A stretch of 64,000 nt of DNA, from NCBI RefSeq assembly GCF_041296265.1, contig NC_091684.1, positions 122,128,001-122,192,000 of the forward strand, given 5' to 3'. The stretch's first letter is position 1; each line of letters opens with the position of its first letter. The notes beneath the pieces are model-generated. The model searched no databases. It worked only from the letters and a program-made list of their open reading frames with translations, and was not told the DNA's origin. Both the position numbers and the translations under genes were made by a program. This document shows positions 56,280 through 64,000 of the stretch, piece by piece. The stretch comes from Equus caballus (lineage: Eukaryota; Chordata; Mammalia; Perissodactyla; Equidae).

Positions 56280-56394
56280 GAGGGAAGGGATATTTTACTG
56301 CTTGGAATTCTCACTGCCACTCTGAAGAAGTGCTGTTTTTGTCACTTGCACCAGCTCCTTTCTCTGAAAAAGATCAAAACAATGCACTCCAGAG
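56280..56394 (+). pseudogene. 3' part of exon-1 homologue split by provirus
   Basis: Resumes homology to the exon at 45,944-46,059 (CTCTGAAGAAGTGCTG, TTGTCACTTGC) and ends in donor CAGAG|GTAATA like its sister. Confidence 0.65.
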
Positions 56395-56706
56395 GTAATA
56401 TCCAATTTTAGTAAATGTGTATTCCTAGATTATTTTTATTATTTTATTAAGTAATTTAGAATGTTATTGCTTTTGTAATCCAAACAATGTGAAACATTAA
56501 TAATCTTGTGAGTCATCTGATTCACTGTCGTTTTTCCCCCAAAATTTTTGCACTGTCTTTTCAATAACATCAGAAACATTCCAGTAGAGTAATAAATTGG
56601 CATATATTATATACAGAGACTTAGTGAACCTTCCTGTCTTATGTATGGTTGACGAATAGACTCATTTTACTTCTCATCTTGCCACATATTTATTCTCTTC
56701 CAATAG

Positions 56707-56831
56707 GCTGACATGGACCAAAAAGTGGGTTTCATATGAAAGAGTTTATTCCTTCCCTTTGAGATGTGAAGGAAAGTATTGGGAATAATTCTACCTTCCA
56801 TCCTCAAGGGCCTGTGTAAATTCTCACAAAG
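56707..56831 (+). ncRNA. Relic host exon, unit R3
   Basis: 125 nt between an AG after TTTATTCTCTTCCAATAG and donor AAAG|GTAAGA. Same blocks as the 46,383 exon. The snoRNA remnant follows 219 bp after the donor. Confidence 0.55.
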
Positions 56832-57050
56832 GTAAGAATTTTGTCCTGAGAATACTGATGTATTTTTAGGTAATTGCAATACTCCTGTGACAGTGAGAGT
56901 CTCCCTATGCTAGTCAACCATGGGACTGGGTCACTGATTGTGTTTGCTAATCTCCGTGACTTACTAGCATGGTCGTTGTGTCCATTGGTGACAGAATCCT
57001 TAGTGTTTAGTGTCTGTCACCAATCTCAGACTTGTAGTCGCCTTTATAAA

Positions 57051-57146
57051 CATGCCTAGATCAATGATGTTGTCAGTAATTGATCCATTGGAAAGTCTGG
57101 ACAAAATGAGAGGGAATCACTTCTCTAAAACTGAATTCAAGACATT
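57051..57146 (+). pseudogene. SNORD116-like snoRNA remnant, unit R3
   Basis: CATGCCTAGATCAATGATG opens it and GGAAAGTCTGGACAAAATGA is the family core. Box C reads ATGATGT, D' CTGG and C' TGAGAGG; only box D CTGA (57,131-57,134) is intact, and the closing stem is lost. Non-functional by appearance. Confidence 0.7.
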
Positions 57147-57239
57147 TAAAAGGCCATATAACAAAGTTAGTGTTATTCTGAAGTGTATTGCAATAATTTA
57201 AGGTGCATTTTTTAAACATTAGGATCGGTACTAAGCAAA

Positions 57240-58540
57240 TAACTCAAAAATGATTAAAAGAGCCACCAAGGAATTAAAATAGTATTATAGAAAATATTTA
57301 CTTAATACAAAAGAAGGCAGTTAAGAATGAACAGAGGAACCAAAAGATGAAAGACAGCTAGAGAACAGATAGAAAAATGGCAGACATAAATCCAGTCATA
57401 CAACAATTATATTAAATTTAAAAGACTGAAACTGGGAGATTCCATTAAAAAAATTAAACAATTGTACACTATTTATAAAAGAGACACTTTATAACAAAAT
57501 ACGCAAATAGTTTGAAAGTATAGGGATGGAAGAAGCTATGTCACTCAAACAATACCCAGAAGAGAACTGGAGTAGCTATTCTGACATCAGAGAAAATAGA
57601 CTTTAAGGTAGAATATTAGTAGAAATGAAGAAGGATATAATATAATTATAAAAGGTTTAATTAATCTGGAATATATAACAATTATGGACATAATCACCTA
57701 TAACAGTATCTCAAATTACATAAAGCAAAAACCAACACTATTAAAGGGGTAAATAGGCAATTCACTGATAATAACTAGACTCTTCATTACCCTCTTCTTG
57801 ATAATCAACAAACCATTTGAACAATCAGTGTGGTTGTAGCATACTTCAGCAATCTTATCACCCAACTTGACCTGATATATATAGAACACTCCACCCAACA
57901 GCAGCAGAACACAAATTATTTTCAAACACACCTGGAACATTGTCCAGGATAGATCACATGCTAAGTCATAAAACTGGACTCAGTGAATTTTAAACGATTG
58001 AAATTATGTAGAGTATATTCTATGACCACAGGAGAGTTAAATTAGAAATCAAAACAGAAATAAATCTGGGAAATTGCCAAATATTTGGAAATTAACATGC
58101 TGTACAGAATCCATGGATCAAAGACAGAATCATGAAAGAAACTAGAAAACATTTAGAACTAAATGGGGTACCGCTAGAGACATGCTTAGAGGGAAATTTA
58201 TAGTTTTAAATTACTATATTGGAAAAGAGGAAATATATCAAATAACCTAAGCTTTCCACCTTAAGAAACAAGAAAATGACTACATTAGAAAATTAAACCC
58301 AAATCAAGTACAAAGAAGTAAATAATAAAGATATGAACAAAAATCAATGACATAAAAATAAAACCCAGAATAACTATGGAGAAAACCTGTGAGACCAATA
58401 GTTGGATTTCTGCAAAGATTAATGAAATTGACAAGCCTTTCCTGGTCAAGAAAGAAGGTGAGAAGACATAAATCACTAAAATTAGTAACGAAAGCGGGGG
58501 CATCCTTGCTGAATCTGTAGATTCCATCAGGAATGTTATT
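57240..58540 (+). mobile_element. L1 LINE fragment (ORF2 endonuclease part), decayed
   Basis: Segments AAAATGGCAGACATAAATCC, AAAGAGACACTTTATAACAA, AGAAAATAGACTTTAA, GATAGATCACATGCTAAGTC and AGAGGGAAATTTATAGTTTT follow the order of the L1 ORF2 start and apurinic endonuclease region and its downstream linker. It is truncated at both ends with many stops and small indels, so an old L1M-type copy rather than a recent one. It inserted just after relic unit R3. Confidence 0.75.
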
Positions 58541-59096
58541 GTTTGTCTCATTGTGTTTTCTTGAGGGGGAGGTGGCTATAGAGGAAAGCAATGTTCTAGT
58601 TGCACTTAAAACTCGGCAACACAACATAGATAGATAGATTCTCATTGTCATTAATGCTTATCTCTGAGAAGTTTCCAGAAGCTCCCTTAATAATATAATA
58701 CCACTCATTCAAATTTGCTATGTTTCTAGCCAGTGTGTGTTTTTTTAACTAGTCAATAATTTAATCTATTTTTGGACGCCTCTTGTAATCACATCAGATA
58801 GATATATTAATAATATGGTGAGTCCTCCGTGGTTTCTATTCCTATAGATCCTAGGAATTTTGACATTTCTGTGTTTAGCTCAAAGCATAAAGGCATTGGT
58901 CATTAAGAGTGTTTGAATAGTTCTTTCATTTTCAGGAATGATGATATTGGGTCAAAATGAAATATGTGATTCAGAGAATGTCCCTGAGGCCTCAGTAGCA
59001 TGTCCTGGGGAAACTGCCCCAAACACAGTGCTTGACAGGTTAGAACATTCTGTGCACTCCTTACCCATTTAATTATTTTTCTCCAATTACTGTACA
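58541..59096. other. Spacer without recognised feature
   Basis: AT-rich unique sequence. A short GATAGATAGATT stretch near 58,628 is the only simple repeat. No gene seen. Confidence 0.5.
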
Positions 59097-59331
59097 CTGT
59101 GCATTCTCAACATAGTTGATATCATGCCCCTGGGGTGAAAATTAGTTCTTGGGGAGCAAAAGAAATCTTAAATATTACAGTGGGTCATGGTCCTCCAAAC
59201 AGTTACAGAGCATAAGCAGGTATACAGCATATCTGTGGTATTAAAATTTAGAGCTGTTGAAAACCAGGGGAAAGTGTCTAAAAAGGATATCCAGACAGGT
59301 GATAATAAAAAGGAAAAGTTGAGAAATACTG
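59097..59331. mobile_element. Probable hAT-type non-autonomous DNA transposon
   Basis: Left end CTGTGCATTCTCAAC and right end GTTGAGAAATACTG are near inverted repeats of the CAGTG-TTCTCAAC type used by mammalian hAT-Charlie elements. Flanks CTGTACA and TTGTACA look like a worn 8-bp duplication. 235 bp, no transposase. Confidence 0.5.
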
Positions 59332-59339
59332 TTGTACAT

Positions 59340-61080
59340 GTATAAGGAAATTAATCTTGTTTCTGCCATCTAACTCTGGAAGAATAACAAGTGACATAAG
59401 CCAGAGCAGTTGCTACAGATTCTCTTCATAGTAGCAGGTTTTGCAGAGACACTGATTTTAGAAGATTGTGGTTTTTTTCCCATTTAGAAGCACTTAATAT
59501 CTTTCTCTTCTGCAATACGTTATCTTAACTTAGTTCTTAAATGTTTTCTGAAGAAATGTGTCTGTGTGGTTCCCTTGAAGGAAATAGCTGCTTATCTTCT
59601 GTTGGGACTTTAAGAAAACTCAGTCAAGGTCCACATCCATATATTTGCCAGCAGGAATTTTCAGGACCAAATTTAGTGTCTGAGACCAGAGAATTATGTA
59701 TGCATGATGATATGTCATTACTTTGGCCCCTAAGATTTCCAAGCCTTTGTTCATTAAGAACCAAAGTTCTATTGGGCACAAGTTATCCAGAGCTATTACA
59801 TGTATGCCAATATATGATAAATGATATAGATATTATATAAATAATAAATTTAAAATACATGTTGTTGAAATCTTAAGCAAGGGAAGGGAAACATATTTGG
59901 GGAAAATGTGTTTGAAAATAGAATTGTAAGCTACCACATTGTGATAAATATTTCTAAATTTGTTTATTGACTTGGCAGGAAGACTGAAAATGAAATAACG
60001 AAGACAATGTTCTTGTATCAATATGTTTATATTCAGGAGACAAACGCATGTTTTAACAATTGTATGGTTTTTGCTTAACTTTTCTTTAATGTAAAAATTA
60101 AAATTTTACGTCTTTACGTAAATCTAGTATTTAAAGGTGTTTTAATGGTTGACGTGTTAATATAAGAAAATCTGTAAATACATTTGATAAATTTGTGATA
60201 GCGTGTTCTTCAGATGACTTCAGTTAGAGAATATTAGGACATGGCCTTGAGATACACAGTTTTTCTCTTGTTTATTGGGTAATTAGTGAAGTTGAGATCA
60301 GTAAGTCACATATGAGCCATTGTTCTGTGCATTTTTGAGGATGCTCTGAATATAGCAATCAAATGTGTTATTCATTTTATCACATCTAGACTTTATAGTT
60401 ATATTGAGGTTGTTTAAAAATGATGATTTACATTAGATGCTTTCTTCAAAATCATAGATAAAAATATTATATTTATGGATGTCTTTTAGATGAAGAATGG
60501 TTAGAATACTTCTGATTATTGCACAGGAATACACCTTTTCACTAGGTTATTGCTTTGGGGCAAATTTTAGAGTATTGTTTAAAAAAAGAGTAGTTTAATT
60601 CAATCTTTCTAGATATTTAGACATTATTGATGCATATTGTTCTCTAAAAATGGTCTTGTGAAAACTGATAAGGTAGAAACAATTTTCTTTTGCCAATGGA
60701 ATTGTTAGGAGTTAGGTGCTAATATAGAAACCATGTTTTCATTGATCTGTATACAATAGTAAAAAGTGTGTTTTATAACATTTAGTCTTAATAGAATATT
60801 TTACCTTGCTAAAATAATTATTAGCCAGCCACTCTCTGTGTCTATTGAACCTCGGGGGGAAGGGAGAGCAATGATGTTTGAAGGTTGTGCACATGGCCCA
60901 CAAAGGACTTAGCAACACCCACCTTTTCCAGTCTGTGTTTAGTAAAGGATACCCACACTTGGTGAATTTATTGCTAAATTGAATTACATACATGTGTGTT
61001 TGTATATGGTTTATATGTACATATAGGTGCATTTATTTTTTCCTAAAATGTTATTTTTCCTCATTTTTTTCTCCTGTTAG
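59340..61080. other. AT-rich intergenic or intronic stretch
   Basis: No snoRNA boxes in the right arrangement, no convincing exon or reading frame. One G-rich island (CTCGGGGGGAAGGGAGAGC near 60,851) stands out but is not explained. Confidence 0.5.
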
Positions 61081-61221
61081 GTACAGATAGAGCCTAGAAG
61101 GAAAGGGAAACTATGCCTTTCCCTTTACTCTTGAATGTCAGCTCCAGAGAATGAGCTGAAAACTTCCTTCTTAGTCAGTGATTCTCCATTCCTACTGGTG
61201 ATCTTTTGGACACTCTTGCAG
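61081..61221 (+). ncRNA. Candidate spliced exon, distal region
   Basis: 141 nt between a very strong acceptor (TCATTTTTTTCTCCTGTTAG ending 61,080) and donor GCAG|GTATGA. On the same strand as the snoRNA host. The interval distal to SNORD116 holds IPW-type exons in human and mouse, so this may be one. I do not recognise the sequence itself. Could be chance. Confidence 0.35.
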
Positions 61222-61574
61222 GTATGACTACATAAGCAGGGAACTGCTTGTTTATCAGGAAAAGGCCTAGGATGGATAGGAGTTGATAGATCTTGTTCTT
61301 CTTAAGCTTGGTGACATTTGATTAGAGCTAAATAGCATCAAAAACCCATTTAAGAGCCAAATGAAAGTGGGCACAGTAATTGAGAATTACTGCTGTGGGT
61401 CATAATAAGTCTTCCTTAATGGGGGTCTCAACAATTACATCCTAAAACTGAATCTGCCTTTGTAAAACCATTTACTAAGTTACTTCTTGGCTATTTATTT
61501 GTCTGATTGATTTATCAAATGGGTTTTAATTTCTTATGGCCTGATGTTTTCCAGTCTATTTTTGTGACACAAGC

Positions 61575-61632
61575 ACCTTATGGATTACCAGGCGTAGAAT
61601 AGGCTCTCAATAAACTTTTATTAAGAGTAGAT
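61575..61632 (+). mobile_element. L2/MIR-like 3' tail
   Basis: CCTTATGG...GCGTAGAATAGGCTCTCAATAAACTTTTATTAAG follows the common ancient L2/MIR tail pattern (…AGTAGGCTCTCAATAAA…TTGTTGAA). Confidence 0.45.
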
Positions 61633-61968
61633 ATATGGGTAGATTATTTTGAGCGATTCTGTAAATAACGTGGCCAACTAAACAGAGAAAGATAAATGAT
61701 AAAAAAAAGGACACAATTTTCAGTGGGATTCAGGCAATCCACTTGGTTTTGGAAATGCACAACAGAGAAGGGCTTTAATACAATGTGCTGATATTGAAAC
61801 GTATCAAGTTATGGAGCTGCTAGCTGTAGTTTCAGAGCTTGTGTAACAGAGTAAGAAACAGCTTTCAAATGAAATTAATATGAAAGAATACCAAAGAGTG
61901 ACTGCCCAGCTTCCAGGTGACTGGCCTTTTTCATTGGAATTGGTGTTTCTGTTTTTTTTTCCCTTCAG

Positions 61969-62085
61969 AAGATGACTACTTGGGAATTCTTTGGGGAGTG
62001 AATGATACCAGTAAATCCCTGAAACAAGACTTTTCAGACAAAGAGCCTTTTCACTTACCTGTTGTTCAAGGGCCACCCTCTAAAG
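61969..62085 (+). ncRNA. Candidate spliced exon 2, distal region
   Basis: 117 nt between acceptor TTTTTTTTTCCCTTCAG (ends 61,968) and donor TAAAG|GTAAGG, both near consensus. Its length matches the 116-nt relic exon 1, and CTTACCTGTTGTTC weakly resembles CTTTTACCTGTTCC of that exon, but I do not claim homology. Likely an exon of the continuing + strand non-coding transcript. Confidence 0.4.
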
Positions 62086-62374
62086 GTAAGGTTTTTGTCA
62101 GAATATTTTTTGCTTTCTAGAAGTAACCATGTCTGGATAAAGAATTAGATGTTAATTTTATGAAGATTGATGACTTTTGGTTACATTCTAATTGATTCCA
62201 AGGGCCAGATTCCATAATGAGTTAAGAGACACAGCTTTTCTTATATACCTTAATCGCTTTTCTACATCTCAGTTAGTGCACTTGCTGTTAATATGAAGGA
62301 TTTCGTTAACTTTTCTTATCTAATAAACTGAACTCCTCCTTCTTGGCTGGATCCATGGTGGTTCCAGAGCATTG

Positions 62375-62425
62375 TTGTATGCCTGAGATACAGTAGATTC
62401 TCAATAACTATTAGACTGGAGGGCA
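62375..62425 (+). mobile_element. L2/MIR-like 3' tail, second copy
   Basis: TATGCCTGAGATACAGTAGATTCTCAATAACTATTAGACT has the same ancient tail pattern as 61,575-61,632. Confidence 0.4.
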
Positions 62426-62429
62426 GACA

Positions 62430-63289
62430 AGTAGTTTTGTCTGAAATATTTGATCAAATGAATGAGTGGCCAAAGGCATTAAGGAGCCAAATACAGAGGG
62501 GAAGAGACAGATAATAATCTGAGAGAGCTGGAGATGTCCATCACTTTTTAGCCCAGCAAAGGAGAAAAAGTAGCACCAATGTTTGGCATCCTTGATTTCA
62601 GGAAGTTTTGAAGTCGTTTTTCTGGCACAGCATGGATCCAGCTGCTGAAAATGTGGCTTTCTCTATGTACTCTGAGTAGATTTGTTTCAGCACATGTAGG
62701 AGAAGAATGTACAAAGATTTCATAGCCCTCTGACAAGCTCCTTAGAAAATATGTTTCTCATTTTTGCCAATTTTCCCCACAGTCTTCTTGCAGGTGATGA
62801 CCTCAAAGGCGAGGTGGATTTGTTACTGTGGAAGCCATTACTTCTATCACCAGCTTCACCAAAAACAATGATACAGTCCTCCTTATGCATGGAGACTCCT
62901 CTCTTTCCTGTGTTGCAGTGGACACCTCCTGCAGATAAGAAATGCTTAACTGAGAAATGCTCATATTGGGATATCATCGATGAGACTTTAATTTGGGCAT
63001 GGTGACTGTTTCCCTTGCTGCCACTTGACTCAATCCCAGGAGCCTCAGTAGAGGAAATATTATTGCACAAGAAACTCAAAATGGTGGAATTGCTCAGTGC
63101 TCCCATAAATAGACATTTATAATTTTCATTTGCCATGTGGTGAATTTTAAAAATAGGATATATTAAAAAGAAGCTGCATGAATTTTTTCAAAAATTCAAA
63201 GCATTTCTAAATATCTAATACAGAAATTAAGTGCCCTCCTCTCTCCCAATTCTAACCCCCAGAGTTTTTCTTTATTAAGGGAGTTGTGT
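62430..63289. other. Spacer; one long minus-strand open frame
   Basis: On the minus strand 63,136-62,720 an ATG-started frame of 138 codons is open in otherwise AT-rich DNA. It is serine-rich with no recognised domain, signal or repeat, and no promoter or splice evidence. It may be a worn processed pseudogene or chance. Nothing else seen. Confidence 0.3.
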
Positions 63290-63975
63290 GCATTCTTTAA
63301 GTGGATAAATGCACACATGCAAGCTATTTCTGGAGGGTTCTGGAAGTGGGGCCATACTGTACACATTCTTCTGCAAATTGCCTTTCATTTAATAGTTTTT
63401 TAAATGCCCTTTTTCTATTTCAGTAATATACATTTGTGTCATTTGTTGAATGACTGCATGACTGTTTTGTAGATGAAATATAATTAAATGTTTTGATTAT
63501 TTCTCAGCCATAGATATTTATGTTAGCACCAAATTTCTGCACAGTGAACCTCCCTATTTATTAATAGTTTTGCATTTGTCTATTATATCATGATAAATTA
63601 CTTAGCAGTTGAAATACTGGGATTAAGAATGTGCACATTTCAAATTTTGAAAATTATTGCAAGATTTCCTTAAAAATGTGGTGACAACTTATCCTAAAAT
63701 GGCAATGAATAAGATTGCCAGCTTTCCCACAACCTCACAGATAATGGATTTTATAAATATTTAAAATCTTTGCCAGTGTGATAGCCCAAACTATTGTCTT
63801 AAATTGTATTTCTTTTGTTTTTGAGTTTGATCATTTTTTCATATGTTATTAGCCATCTGTATTTTTTAATTTCCTCTTTATGTCTGATTTTGGGAGTCGG
63901 GGGAGGTTTTAGTCTCTTCCTGATTTTGAAGAGCTCATTGATTATTGGGGGAATAACCTTTGGATTGTCAAGCAT
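63290..63975. mobile_element. L1M-type LINE 3' region, decayed
   Basis: Phrases such as GCATTTGTCTATTATATCA, CCCACAACCTCACAGATAAT, GCCAGTGTGATAGCC and TTTTTTCATATGTTATTAGCC, in this order, resemble the 3' part of old L1M elements. Heavily diverged; ends near the window edge. Confidence 0.5.
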
Positions 63976-64000
63976 TACAGATATTTTTTACACACTTTTA

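Larger units (their letters stand above)
46383..56706 (+). repeat. Relic cluster unit R2, enlarged by insertions
   Basis: Exon-to-exon distance is 10,324 bp. Removing the provirus with its target duplication (about 8,212 bp) and the Tigger element (about 332 bp) leaves about 1,780 bp, matching the 1,803 bp of unit R1. The insertions therefore postdate the tandem duplication. Confidence 0.75.

Noticed and set aside
58900-62180. Further C/D snoRNAs (for example SNORD109- or SNORD115-like) from isolated ATGATGA-like motifs at 58,938, 59,706 and 60,420
   Set aside because: No box D at the right distance, no D'/C' pair and no closing stem.

Overview
The window looks like eutherian mammal genomic DNA from the imprinted Prader-Willi/Angelman region: the SNORD116 (HBII-85) C/D-box snoRNA cluster and its distal flank. 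The diagnosis rests on fifteen near-perfect SNORD116 genes on the + strand, each with box C, D', C' and D and a closing stem, plus three older diverged copies, candidate exons of a spliced non-coding host transcript (SNHG14/116HG type), and eutherian repeats (Tigger, L1M-type LINE, ERV1). No lineage-specific SINE was seen, so the order of mammal is not named. I see no protein-coding host gene.

Bases 1 to about 42,285 are a tandem array of a 5.52-5.54 kb unit: seven complete copies and a truncated eighth, almost identical to one another. Each unit is a dimer of two diverged monomers of about 2.7-2.8 kb, here called A and B. Each monomer carries a candidate host exon with a 3' splice site and, about 220-250 bp further on, one SNORD116 gene. 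The array is very GC- and CpG-rich (about two thirds GC by eye) and G-skewed on the transcribed strand. It also carries long G runs and a CG/CA alternating tract whose length varies between units. This is unusual against the AT-rich flank, where composition changes abruptly near 42.28 kb.

Bases 42,286 to 57,150 are AT-rich and hold the worn remains of older units of the same cluster: three host-exon/snoRNA pairs at 44.6-45.0, 46.4-46.8 and 56.7-57.1 kb. After setting aside a Tigger-derived DNA transposon (47,045-47,374) and a fossil ERV1 provirus (48,072-56,279), their spacing is about 1.8 kb, which gives a view of the ancestral unit. The provirus sits in the same orientation inside a host-exon homologue, has a 4-bp target duplication, and contains a nested antisense solo LTR.

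Bases 57,150 to 64,000 hold an L1 ORF2 fragment, a probable hAT-type element, L2/MIR-like tails, an L1M-type 3' region, and two well-bounded candidate exons (61,081-61,221 and 61,969-62,085) that could belong to the continuing host transcript.

How it works together (family knowledge plus inference): a long paternally expressed + strand transcript would run through the array. Its exons are joined, and each excised intron yields one SNORD116 snoRNP guide RNA. Array homogenisation keeps each snoRNA class uniform, while copies outside the array decay.
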